DNA from: Fodinicola feengrottensis
Lineage (GTDB): Bacteria > Actinomycetota > Actinomycetes > Mycobacteriales > HKI-0501
Reading direction: 5' to 3'
NCBI RefSeq assembly: GCF_010993775.1
Contig: NZ_WOTO01000077.1
Span: 1 to 37,310 of the forward strand
DNA: 37,310 bases
The notes beneath the pieces are model-generated. The model worked only from the letters and a program-made list of their open reading frames with translations, was not told the DNA's origin and did not search any database. Positions 9,451-18,276 of this stretch are shown in pieces; the stretch's first letter is position 1; each line of letters begins with the position of its first letter. The position numbers and the translations under genes were made by a program.

Positions 9451-10367
9451 GCACGGCCTCGGTTCTTTTCGACGCCCCAGGGCCAAAAGCCCAGGCCCGC
9501 TACCTGACCGGCGGCATCGTCGGCTCGGTGGTCCTGGTCGCGGTGTTCGCGTTCGTCGTCTACCGCTTCTGGGTCACCGGCCAGTTCGACGGTCAGAAAT
9601 GGTCGATTTTCGAATACCAGCAAGTGCAGCTGACCATTCTCAGTGGCTACCTGAACACCCTCGCCGCGGCCGCGATGGCGGCCGTGCTGGCCGTGACGCT
9701 CGGCGCGTTGCTGGCCGCCGCCCGACTGTCGGACCACCGGTGGCTGCGCGGGCCCGCCTTCGCGGTGGTGGAACTGTTCCGCGCGATTCCGTTGCTGCTG
9801 TTGATGTTCCTGGCCTATTACGCGGCACCCGGCATTGGGCTGACGTTCAGTCCGTTCTGGTCGGTGGTCCTGGGCCTGACGCTCTACAACGGCTCAGTGC
9901 TGGCCGAGATCTTCCGGGCCGGCGTGGAGGCGGTGCCCAAGGGACAGGCCGAAGCCGCGTACGCGATCGGAATGCGCAAGACCCAGGTGATGACCACCGT
10001 GCTGCTCCCCCCCCCAGGCCGTACGGACCATGTTGCCCACGATCATCAGTCAGCTGGTCGTGCTGCTGAAGGACACCGCACTCGGTTTCCTCGTGACGTA
10101 CGACGAATTGCTGAAGCAGCTGAAACAGCTGGCGACGGCACCTGATTTCGCTTTCCCGCTGATCCCGCTGACGCTGGTCGGCGGCAGCATCTACATCGCG
10201 ACCTGCCTGCTGCTGGCTTTCCTGGCGAACCGCCTGGAGGCCCGGACCAGGCGCTCGGTCAAGGTCGCTCCCGGTGCCGTGGTGGACGCGCGGCGGACGC
10301 GGCCGGCGCCGCCGCCCAAGGTGGCGGCGCGATGGGTGGTGGCGCCCCACCGATCGGCGGTTTGTAG
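9447..10367 (+). CDS. gluD: Glutamate-type ABC transporter permease GluD (frameshifted at C9)
   Basis: Second permease, forming the heterodimeric channel with GluC. It has an N-terminal membrane helix, then VVELFRAIPLLLLMFLAYYAAPG and the EAA loop EIFRAGVEAVPKGQAEAAYAIGM. A C9 run at 10007-10015 breaks the frame; five Cs restore LLPQAVRTMLPTIISQLVVLLKDTALG. The frame then read naively runs to 10527 and through a terminator hairpin, which is implausible. A further frameshift after about 10250 leads to a Gly/Ala-rich tail (AMGGGAPPIGGL) with a TAG at 10365-10367, just before the hairpin; I take that as the true end. The exact site of the last shift is not determined. Confidence 0.88.
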
Positions 10368-10377
10368 TCGCTCGTAC

Positions 10378-10421
10378 GGCAAAAGGGCCCGCACTCGACC
10401 TCGAGTGCGGGCCCTTTTGCC
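10378..10421. terminator. Bidirectional terminator between gluD and rny
   Basis: A perfect 21-base inverted repeat with a two-base loop (CC): arms 10378-10398 and 10401-10421, beginning GGCAAAAGGGCCCGC. Each arm has a run of four A or T near its outer end, giving UUUU on either transcript. It lies between the convergent gluD and rny and is the strongest hairpin in the window. Confidence 0.92.
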
Positions 10422-10542
10422 GGTGGTGCCGATAATGCCACCGGTAACGAAGCCCGCCGGCCCGGCGACCAGCCCCATCACCGCCCCAGCTCAAACGGAA
10501 TATTTCCCCGACGCCAACGATTGGTAAGCGGCTCGTTACGTT

Positions 10543-12306
10543 TTAGCGAGCTATCTCGCTGGCGCGGGATTCGCGTACGACGGTGACCCGGATCTGCCCC
10601 GGATAGGTCAGCTCCTCTTCGATCTGCTTCGCGAGATCGCGAGCGAGCATGCCGGCAGCGATGTCATCGATCGCGTCCGGGGAAACCATCACCCGAACCT
10701 CACGGCCGGCCTGCATCGCGAAGACCTTCTCGACGCCGTCCTTCTCGGCGGCCATTTCCTCGATCCGCTCGAGGCGCTTCACGTACGCCTCCAGGCTCTC
10801 CCCCGCCGCGCGCCCGGCCGGCCGCCCGAGCACGAGTCGGCGGCCTGGGTCAGGACAGCTTCGATGCTGTGCGGGTGCACCTCGTTGTGGTGCGCCTCGA
10901 TGGCGTGTACGACATCTTCGTGCTCGCCGAACTTGCGGGCCAGGTCGGCGCCGATCAGGGCGTGGCTGCCTTCGACCTCGTGGGTGAGCGCCTTGCCGAT
11001 GTCGTGCAGGAACGCGCGCCGCGCGCGCTTGACGTTCATCGGGTCGACGCCGATCTCGGCGGCCATGTGCGCGGCGATGTGCGCGGTCTCGACCAGGTGT
11101 TTCAGCACGTTCTGGCCGTAACTGGTGCGATAGCGCAGCCGACCCAGCAGGGTGACCAGCTCGGGGTGTACGTCGGTGATGCCGACGTCCACGAGCGCGT
11201 CCTCGCCAGCGCGCTGGCAGAGCTGCTCGACCTCGGCCTTGGACTGCTCGTACACCTCTTCGATCCGGTGCGGGTGGATCCGACCGTCCAGCACCAGCTT
11301 CTCCAGGGTGATCCGGCCAATCTCCCGGCGTACCGGATCGAAGCACGACAACAGCACCGCGGGGGGGGGTGTCGTCGATGATCAGGTTGACGCCGGTGAC
11401 CGACTCGTACGCCCGGATGTTGCGGCCTTCGCGGCCGATGATCCGGCCCTTCATCTCGTCGCCGGGCAGGTGCAGCACAGCGACCACGCTTTCGGCGGTC
11501 TGCTCGCTCGCGACCCGCTGGATCGAGTCGACCACGATGCTGCGGGCTCGCTGCTCGCCGTTGGTGCGCGCCTCCGCCTCGATGTCCCGCACGAGCAGGG
11601 CGGCATCCCGCTTGGCCTGCGTCTCGATGTGCTTGATCAGCTCGGCCTTCGCGTCCTCGACGGTCAGTCCGGCGACCCGCTCCAGCTCGGCCGTACGCGC
11701 CGCCTCGGCCTCGTCGGCGGCCAGCTCGCGGCTGGCCAGGTCGGTCTCCCGGACCGCGGCCGCCGCCTCGGTCTCGGCCAGCTCGTGACCGCGCTGCTCC
11801 ATCCGGTTGGCCTGGGTGTCCAGCCGCTGCTCGCGATCGGTAGCCCGGGATTCCCGGCGCTCCAGCTCGGTCTGCAGCCGGCGGATCGAGTCGGTCCGCT
11901 CCCCCAGTTCGCGCTGGATGGTCCGGCGGGCCTCTTCGCGGGCGTCGGCCAACTCGTCCCGGGCCTTGCGTTTGGCGTCCTCGGTGATGGCGGCCGCCTC
12001 CGTACGAGCGTCGGAAAGCAACCGTTCCACCGCGGGCCGGGCGGCCGCCTCGGCCTCCGGATCCGGAACCGATTCCGCGGTCTCGACCGTTGGAACCGAT
12101 GTGACCGCAAGTTCCCGGTCGGCTTGCTCGGCAGTCGCGCTGGCGGCGGACCGCGCCGGGACGGCGCTCGCCGCGGGGTCGGCGTGGCCGCGCTGGGCGG
12201 CGCCGCCAAAGCCGAACCTCCTGGCGAAGAACAGGACCGTAATGCCGCCGGCCACGACGGCGATGAACACGACGACGAGAGTTAGTACCAGCTGGCTAAA
12301 GCCCAT
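10543..12306 (-). CDS. rny: Ribonuclease Y (frameshifted at G9 and C5)
   Basis: Membrane-anchored endoribonuclease starting mRNA decay. Domain order is an N-terminal membrane helix (LVLTLVVVFIAVVAGGITVLFF), an acidic Ala-rich linker, a long Glu/Arg-rich coiled coil (about residues 85-230), a KH domain with MKGRIIGREGRNIRA, an HD domain with FLHDIGKALTHE, and the C-terminal PGQIRVTVVRE. G9 at 11361-11369 and C5 at 10800-10804 each break the frame; one C fewer in the first (gene sense) and one G more in the second restore the protein of about 587 residues. GGAGGAGAAGGCG precedes the ATG, a strong start. It has a long structured leader. The gene order after recA-recX is typical of actinobacteria. 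Confidence 0.94.
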   Translation of the reverse strand: MGFSQLVLTLVVVFIAVVAGGITVLFFARRFGFGGAAQRGHADPAASAVPARSAASATAEQADRELAVTSVPTVETAESVPDPEAEAAARPAVERLLSDARTEAAAITEDAKRKARDELADAREEARRTIQRELGERTDSIRRLQTELERRESRATDREQRLDTQANRMEQRGHELAETEAAAAVRETDLASRELAADEAEAARTAELERVAGLTVEDAKAELIKHIETQAKRDAALLVRDIEAEARTNGEQRARSIVVDSIQRVASEQTAESVVAVLHLPGDEMKGRIIGREGRNIRAYESVTGVNLIIDDTPPRGAVVVLRSGTPGDWPDHPGEAGAGRSDPPAPDRRGVRAVQGRGRAALPARWRGRARGRRHHRRTPRAGHPAGSAALSHQLRPERAETPGRDRAHRRAHGRRDRRRPDERQARAARVPARHRQGAHPRGRRQPRPDRRRPGPQVRRARRCRTRHRGAPQRGAPAQHRSCPDPGRRLVLGRPAGRAAGESLEAYVKRLERIEEMAAEKDGVEKVFAMQAGREVRVMVSPDAIDDIAAGMLARDLAKQIEEELTYPGQIRVTVVRESRASEIAR

Positions 12307-12748
12307 CGCCTTCTCCTCCTGCTACGCCGCCACAAGGCGACCGTCGGAGCGCGCAACGGCGCACGCTCCCGCCAGAGGAGCCGCCGCCGTGCGTGCGCAC
12401 GGCCGCGGGAAACGATATCCACGACGGCTTGCCGCCGTGGAACCACCCGACCGGAAAGGGGTCGGCGAACAAACAACCATCGTATGGATGGCTGGATAGA
12501 CGGGCATCAGGACCCGGTTCGTCGAGACATCGTTGTCGTGCGTTATGTGGTCGTGCAGTCCGTTACCCGCAGGTATGCGGGCTCCTCATTCGGTAGTTTC
12601 GAGGCTATGGCGGCCACCACACAGGGTCAAGCTGGGCGCGACCGCGTGTCCCTGGAACCTGGACAAACCAGTCGAGACTACGGGCCATCCGAGCACATCT
12701 TGCCGGTTCGGCCAGGTCACCCTTACCGGAACGAAGCTTAACGGAACC
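12307..12748 (-). other. Intergenic leader region between recX and rny with hairpins
   Basis: 442 bases without a convincing gene. On the rny strand I see a near-perfect 11-base hairpin at 12418-12441 (TCCACGGCGGC-AA-GCCGTCGTGGA, one G-U pair). A second hairpin of GGAGCG/CGCTCC arms lies nearer rny. A short perfect hairpin CCCGCA-TACC-TGCGGG at 12566-12581 may end recX transcription. A weak -10 (TACGAT, 12479-12484) would put the first two in the rny 5' leader. No riboswitch family is recognised. Confidence 0.45.
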
Positions 12749-13776
12749 TTAAGTCTCTTCCATTGCGCCAAAAGTCACGTCAGTCAGGTCCAGGTCTGCG
12801 GTCCTTACAGCGGCGAGCTCGTCCCGTATGACCGCGGACGCCAGGCCCGCCGGATACCCCTTACGAGCCAGCATGCCCAGCAGCCGGCGAGCGGCTACCT
12901 CGGGCGCCAGGGCGCGCATGCTCCGCAGCCGCTTACGCACCAACTCGGCCGCCGAGGCCATCTCGTCACTCGAGTCAACGGTCTCCAGCGCCTGCTCAAC
13001 CACTCGGCGGCGGCGAGGCCTTTGCGGCGCAGCTCCATCGCGATCGCCCGGCGGGCCAACCCACGACCGCGCCGCCTGGACTCCACCCACTCCTGCGCGA
13101 AAGACGCGTCGTCGATCAGTCCGACCTCGGCGAACCTGGCCAGCACGGCGGTGGCGGTCGACTCGGGCACCTCTCGCTGGCGCATCGCCTCGGCCAGCTC
13201 GCCTCGCGTACGCGCGCGGCTTGCGAGCAGCCCGAGGCAGATCGACCGGGCTCGCTGCTCGGCGTCCTCGGGGGTCTCGTCGACTGGTTTGTCCAGCTCG
13301 GACCGTTTCCTGCGGTCAGCCTTCTTACCACGGCGTTTGGGCTGGTCAGCCTCGTCGTCATCGTCGATCGGCGCGGCGCCGATCGATCGGAGTGGCTCGG
13401 CCGGAGCACCGGTTGGCGGTTGGCGGATCTTGCGGCCCGTCGGTCGGGCGGTGCCGGGCGGGAGCTCGTACGCGCTGCCAACCGGCCGCGGGTCGGACTT
13501 GGTTGCGCTGTCGACACTGTCCGCATGGCCGCCGGTCACGAGGCCTGCGCTGGTGAAGTGTCGGAGCACCGCGGCCGCGGCCGGCGCCGCGACACCGCGC
13601 TCGCGCAGCGCCTCGGCCAGCTCGGGATGAGACCGGCGTCCTTCCGTCATCAGTTGCAGGCAGATCAGGCGTGCTACCTGCTCCGGGTCACTCGGGCCGT
13701 CCTCAGAGGGACCTGGAGGGGGTTCACCGGTTGAGTGACCCGAGCGCCCCGGAGCAGGAATTCTTTCGGTGGACAT
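12749..13776 (-). CDS. recX: Regulatory protein RecX with duplicated N-terminal repeat (frameshifted)
   Basis: Inhibitor and modulator of RecA filaments, encoded directly after recA (18 bases apart). The family region starts at about residue 171 (AEQRARSICLGLLASRARTR...VGLIDDASFAQEW), followed by RRRGRGLARRAIAMELRRKGL and, after a frameshift near 12995, VVEQALETVDSSDEMASAAELVRKRL. Adding one G restores EVVEQALE. Unusually, residues 31-80 are a diverged second copy of the first helical repeat (PEQVARLICLQLMTEG...VLRHFTSAGLV), about half identical by eye to 172-221. The two are joined by a Pro-rich linker with DDDDE and a strongly basic KRRGKKADRRKR. The protein is about 342 residues, roughly twice the usual length. 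The ATG at 13776 lacks a clear binding site. Confidence 0.9.
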
Positions 13777-13794
13777 CTGGCGGTCGCACCGGGC

Positions 13795-15923
13795 CTAGAA
13801 GTCGACCGGTGCCGGCACTGTCGCGTCCACGTCGACCACCGCACCCACCCCGAGCTTCTCCTTGATCCGCTTCTCGATCTCGTCGGCGAGGTCCGGGTTG
13901 TCCATCAGGAACTTGCGGACGTTCTCCTTGCCCTGGCCGAGCTGATCGCCCTCGTAGGTGTACCAGGCGCCGGACTTGCGGACCAGCCCCTGCTCCACAC
14001 CCACATCGATGAGCGAGCCTTCGCGGCTGATGCCGTGCCCGAACAGGATGTCGAACTCGGCCTGCTTGAACGGCGGAGCCACCTTGTTCTTCACGACCTT
14101 GACCCGGGTCCGGTTGGCGACCGCGTCGCCGGAGTCCTTCAGCGTCTCGATCCGCCGCACGTCCAGCCGCACAGACGCGTAGAACTTCAGCGCCCGGCCA
14201 CCGGTGGTCGTCTCCGGGGAGTTGTGCACGATCACACCATCGGCCAGATAGTTGTGCGACCCCTCAACCTCGATGTCGAAGCGGTGCATCGACCTCGTGG
14301 GCGGCTTGATCTTCACGTCCAGCACCGGAGCGGGCACTGGCAACACCCGAGGCTCAATAAATTCAGGCTCGACCGCGAACTGACCACGGAACCGCTCCAG
14401 CAGCTTGTGCTGCATCGACGGGTGGACATACGGCGCGATCAGCTCGTGCAGCTTTGCCGTTTCTTCCTTGGCGAACGTGAGAACCGCCATTTGACGGGCA
14501 CCGCGCAGCGCAAAGCTTCGGATGGAGATCGAACGCACCGGCGAGGTGCTCGACCAGCCGTTCCCGGGAGCCGGGGCTCATCGCCTCGACACAGATCTCC
14601 GAGCGACCGCTGCCCTCCTGCGTTCGCACCTGCAATCCCTTGGAGCGGTTGGCGAACGAGCCGTCGTCGGCATACCAAATGGCCAGGGACAGCGGAGTGA
14701 GCGCTTTCAGATATTCCCAGGACAGATGCTTGTGACCGTCGCCGAGATAGACCGCCTGCCGCAGCTCGGCAAGCTCGGGCAACGGCGTCAGGTCAACGAA
14801 GCCTGCGTTCTTGGCATTCGTCGTACGCGTCTGGTCGATGTTGCCGAACAGCGACGCCTTCCAGTCCAAATACTCCACTTGCTGCGCGCCATGGCCCATC
14901 CGGAACCGAGTGCCAAGGCTGCCCGGGATACGGCTGGGAGACAGCGCCGCGTCCCCCATCAGGCCGCCCAGCACCACATCCCACTGCTGAGAGCTGAGGC
15001 GGTGGTTCTGGGAGCATCACCCGGTCACCGGGGATGAGTTCACCCGCCTCACGCCATCCACCTGGAGTCCGCACCAGGTGATTCTCGGTCAGCCCCATCT
15101 GAGCGCGCCCATTTCCACCGGGGCGGGCAACGGTGATCTGGAGGAACTTGTCAGCGACTCCGTTGTCGAACCAGTTGACGATCTTCTTCGGCACGACCTT
15201 GTCGGTCTCGGGGTCGTACGACAGGACCTCGACCGGCATCTTCTGGTTGACGATCTTTCCGATCTTTTCCTGTGTGCCGTCCGCGAGGCTGATTCGGGTG
15301 CCGTAGGAAAGACAACCGAACATGACGCCGATCTTCTCGCGCAACTGGTTGATGAAAATCGCGGTGGTGCCCGTGTTGCTCAGCGCACCGGTCATCTTGC
15401 GCAGCGCCTGGCTCATCAGCCGAGCCTGCAGGCCGACGTGGCTGTCGCCCATCTCGCCCTCGATCTCGGCTCGCGGCACCAGCGCGGCCACCGAGTCGAT
15501 CACCAGGATGTCCAGCGCGCCGGAGCGGACCAGCATGTCGGCGATCTCCAGGGCCTGCTCACCGGTGTCCGGCTGGGAGACCAGCAGCGCGTCGGTGTCC
15601 ACCCCGAGCACCTTGGCGTAGTCCGGGTCGAGCGCGTGCTCGGCGTCGATGAAGGCCGCGATGCCGCCAGCTGCCTGCGCGTTCGCCACCGCGTGCAGTG
15701 CGACGGTCGTCTTACCGCTGGACTCCGGGCCGTAGATCTCCACCACCCGACCACGCGGCAGGCCGCCGATGCCCAGCGCCACGTCCAGCGCGATCGAGCC
15801 GGTCGGGATCACCGAGATCGGCACGTGGCCTTTCTCGCCGAGCCGCATGACCGAGCCTTTGCCGAACTGCTTGTCGATCTGCGCGAGGGCCAAGTCGAGG
15901 GACTTGTCGCGATCTGCTGCCAT
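13795..15923 (-). CDS. recA: Recombinase RecA, interrupted by an in-frame intein (frameshifted within the intein)
   Basis: DNA-dependent ATPase for homologous recombination and LexA cleavage. The N-extein (15923-15315, 203 residues) has MAADRDKSLDLALAQIDKQFGKGSVMRLG, Walker A GPESSGKTT and ends REKIGVMFG. The C-extein (14220-13795, 141 residues) begins SPETTTGGRALKFYASVR and ends with an acidic tail. Joined they make 344 residues, the normal RecA size. Between them lies a 1,094-base intein. Both frameshifts (about 14990 and 14512-14514) lie in the intein; the exteins are intact. ATG 15923 gives the standard N-terminus, though the binding site is weak. A LexA box lies 118 bases upstream. Followed by recX. 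Confidence 0.96.
14221..15314 (-). mobile_element. RecA intein with LAGLIDADG homing endonuclease domain
   Basis: Self-splicing protein element of about 364-365 residues. It starts with catalytic Cys1 (CLSYGTRISLADGTQEKIGK), has splicing block B with the TxxH motif (TENHLVRTPGGW), two LAGLIDADG helices with acidic residues (LGGLMGDA; LAIWYADDGSF), and the C-terminal blocks FDIEVEGSHNYLADGVIVHN with penultimate His and terminal Asn, followed by Ser+1 of the extein. The site MFG/SPETTTGG and the internal sequence resemble what I recall of the M. leprae RecA intein, not the M. tuberculosis one, which sits elsewhere in RecA. Frameshifts near 14990 and at 14512-14514 (one extra T in CTTT) are probably errors, but loss of the endonuclease cannot be excluded. 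Confidence 0.93.
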
Positions 15924-16041
15924 GAGGTGCCCCACCTGTTGGTCGTCGGTGCTGGTTCGTCCCGACCGTACGGCCACGGTCGGACATTTTCGGGTCGACC
16001 TCGCCGAACTGTGACAGAAACTCGACCTGTGGAAAGCGTAC

Positions 16042-16055
16042 CGAACACCTGTTCG
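16042..16055. promoter_or_regulatory. LexA (SOS) box of recA
   Basis: CGAACACCTGTTCG is a perfect palindrome of the actinobacterial SOS form CGAAC-N4-GTTCG, 118 bases before the recA start. It lies just beyond the 3' end of the DUF3046 gene (stop at 16085-16087), so recA has its own damage-inducible promoter. Confidence 0.85.
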
Positions 16056-16084
16056 ACGGTGTACGCCGACACGCCGGTTCAGAT

Positions 16085-16278
16085 TCAGCGCATCTTGGCC
16101 GGGATGTCGAAGGCCTGACAAACCGCCCGCCACACCCCTTGGTGTCCTCGCCGTCCGCCAACGCCTGCTGGATCGTCCGCCCGCCGAGCTGCGGGATCAC
16201 CTGGTCAGCCGCCACCGACGTGGCGTACCCGGCGCCGAACTGCAGCTCCATCCGCTCCCAGAACTCACTCAATCGCAC
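16085..16278 (-). CDS. DUF3046 family small protein (frameshifted)
   Basis: Short conserved actinobacterial protein of unknown function commonly encoded just before recA. It reads MRLSEFWERMELQFG, VAADQVIPQLGGRTIQQALADGED and, after a one-base shift in the GGGG near 16137, GVWRAVCQAFDIPAKMR followed by a stop; about 64 residues, the family norm. It starts at GTG 16278. No Shine-Dalgarno is visible; TAAGCT six bases upstream looks like a -10 box, suggesting a leaderless transcript. The function is not known, and I do not infer a DNA repair role beyond the position. Confidence 0.85.
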
Positions 16279-16326
16279 GCGGAGAGCTTAGGCCCTGTCC
16301 CCCGACAACCTGGCCAGCGCGTCACT

Positions 16327-16344
16327 GTACCTACTAGTATGTAC
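16327..16344 (+). promoter_or_regulatory. Palindrome and -10 box at a probably leaderless start
   Basis: GTACCTACTAGTATGTAC is an 18-base palindrome with one mismatched pair, centred on ACTAGT. It contains TAGTAT (16335-16340, TANNNT), and the ATG follows eight bases later without a Shine-Dalgarno. It may be both the -10 region and an operator. Confidence 0.5.
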
Positions 16345-16348
16345 GACC

Positions 16349-16844
16349 ATGACAGTCTCCCACTCCCCCGCCCGCTACGGCCGCCATGCCATCAATCGCC
16401 TCGCCGCGGCCACCACTCCAGGCATCCCCGGAGCCCGGGCCGCTCTCGAGTCCTTCTACTACGCCCTCAACCAGCGCGACATCGATGCATTAAGGGAGGT
16501 CTGGACACACACATCCACTGGCCCAGCTCAACAACCCACTCGGCGGAATCTGCGCTGCGCGGCGACGCGACGCGATCACCAACCTCTACTCCCACATCTT
16601 CACCGGCCCAGTACGACTAACCGTCGAATTCGGCGACATCGTCGAATACGCCGGCACCGACCACGCCGTCTTCGCCGGCCGAGAAACCGGCGAGTACGTC
16701 ATTGACGGCACAGCCACCCCGCTATCCATTCGTACGACCCGATATTTTCTTTACGAGTCGGGAAAATGGACACAGTTCCACCACCACGGGAGTATTGACG
16801 ACCCGGTTGCTTTAGAGGCATACCAACACGCCGTAGGCAAATGA
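16349..16844 (+). CDS. NTF2/SnoaL-like fold protein (frameshifted)
   Basis: Small cone-fold protein of the NTF2-like superfamily, about 165 residues. Recognisable parts are GARAALESFYYALNQRDIDALREVW, then in shifted frames LAQLNNPLGGI, DAITNLYSHIFTGPVRLTVEFGD and GTDHAVFAGRETGEY, ending HHHGSIDDPVALEAYQHAVGK. These match SnoaL-like proteins in which the N-terminal helix pair packs over a curved sheet. At least two frameshifts lie between about 16505 and 16580. Such proteins may be enzymes or only bind ligands; no active site is evident. It is convergent with the P450 gene, with 173 apparently empty bases between. Confidence 0.65.
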
Positions 16845-17017
16845 GACCAGCCCCGAACGTAACGATACGGCGAAGTTACCATCGGACATACCCTGCTCCG
16901 TACCAAGTCACCCACAGTCAAAACCGCACCCCTCCGCAGCCCTTTCCGCACATCCAGGCGCATCCAACTCCCCATCCAGACCGAAGTGGGAAATTGTCGT
17001 ACTATCCTGAAATCAGA

Positions 17018-18235
17018 TCAGACCCAGGTGACCAGCAGGGCGTGAACTCCGTAGATATTCATGTCAGTCTTGAGTTTCACCTCACTGGCCGAGACGGCGA
17101 GCCGCATAGTCGGGAAGCGACGCAGCAGCCCTTCGAAACCGGCGCGCATTTCGATGCGGGCCAGTTGTTGACCGAGGCATTGGTGTACGCCGTGACCAAA
17201 CGACAGGTGACCGCGGGCCTTGCGGTGGATGTCCAGGGTGTCGGGGTTGTCGAAACGTTTCGGGTCGTGGTTCGCGGCCAGCAGCGAAACGACGACCGTT
17301 GATCCCTTGCCGATCGTTTCACCGCCGAGTTCGATGTCTTCGGTGGCGTACCGGTAAAAGATGTCGCCGATCGACAGGTAGCGCAGCAATTCCTCAGTCG
17401 CATCGGGCAGCAGCTCCGAATGGGCGCGCAGTTCGGCCAGCTGCTCGGGGTTTTCCAGCAGCGCGAAGGTGCCCAGCGCCAGCATGTTCGCGGTGGTCTC
17501 GTGGCCGGCGAGCACAGCAGCAGGAAGGCGACGCCGGTCAGCTCCTCAATGGTGAGGTCGTGCTGGCTGGCGAGGTCGGACAGGATGTCGTCGACGGGCT
17601 CGGCGCGCTTGGCCATGACCAGGCCGGCGAGAAAGGTGTTCAGTGCGACGAGGGCGCCCATCTTCTCCTCGAGCGTCTGGTCCTTGACCAGGAACTGGGC
17701 GGAGTTGGCCTGGAAGGTCTCCCGGTCGTCGTACGGGACGCCGAGCAGTTCGCAGATCACCAGCGACGGCACCGGCAGCGCGAACTCCTTGACCAGGTCG
17801 ACTGGCGGAGTCAGCTGTGCCAGGTGATCCAGTTGCCGCTCGGCGATCTCGCCGATGTGCTCTTCGAGCTGCTTCATGCGTTTGACGGTGAACGCGCTGA
17901 TCAGCCGCTTCCGCAGCCGGCCGTGGTCCGGCGGGTCCATCGCGATGAACAGGCCCGGCATCGGCGGGGACGGTTCGGTGGCGACGGGCATGCCAGGGGT
18001 CTCGAACGGTACGTGGGATGAGGTCGAGGTCCAGCCGGGAGCTGAACCGGGTGTCGGCCATCAGCTGGCGTACGGCGTCATAGCCGGTCACGAGCCAGCC
18101 CTGGTGCCCGTCGGGCATCACGATGGGACTGACCGGGCGAGCGTCGCGCAGCCGGGTGATCGCGCGGGGCGGGTTGAAAGGGCCGGCGTCGCGGTCCACC
18201 GGAAGGCCGTGCGGGATGGCGACTGTCTGACTCAT
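17018..18235 (-). CDS. Cytochrome P450 (frameshifted)
   Basis: Soluble bacterial haem monooxygenase needing external ferredoxin and reductase. The N-terminus reads LPVDRDAGPFNPP and GWLVTGYDAVRQLM; then MDPPDHGRLRKRLISAFTVKRM (C-helix region), the I-helix AGHETTANML, the K-helix EELLRYL (ExxR type) and the haem-binding FGHGVHQCLGQQLARIE with the proximal Cys. Frameshifts lie near 18010 and 17516 (one missing G before LAGHETT). Repaired length is about 405 residues, normal. AAAGGAAC precedes ATG 18235. It resembles CYP105/CYP107-type enzymes of actinomycete secondary metabolism; the substrate is unknown. It lies directly downstream of an AfsR-like regulator and has a three-repeat SARP-like site 42 bases upstream. 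No ferredoxin gene is adjacent. Confidence 0.93.
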
Positions 18236-18276
18236 GTGAGGTTCCTTTCGGGTCGCCACCACCCTCGCCGGCAGCC

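Noticed and set aside
10191..10481. Minus-strand frame with a Gly-rich segment (GLVAGPAGFVTGGIIGTTGKR) next to the terminator
   Set aside because: It resembles a glycine zipper but runs through the perfect terminator stem and lacks a convincing start; most likely chance.
12484..12741. Plus-strand ORF of 85 codons between rny and recX
   Set aside because: No recognisable motif, no good ribosome binding site, and low hydrophobic periodicity. It lies in what looks like the leader region of rny on the other strand.
15078..16118. Plus-strand ORF of 346 codons opposite recA
   Set aside because: It is rich in Asp, His, Arg and Gln, typical antisense translation of a GC-rich gene. The opposite strand encodes RecA without doubt.
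16845..17017. Possible tRNA or small RNA between the NTF2-like and P450 genes
   Set aside because: No cloverleaf, no T-loop sequence GGTTCRANTCC and no strong hairpin; I found no tRNA, rRNA or CRISPR array anywhere in the window.
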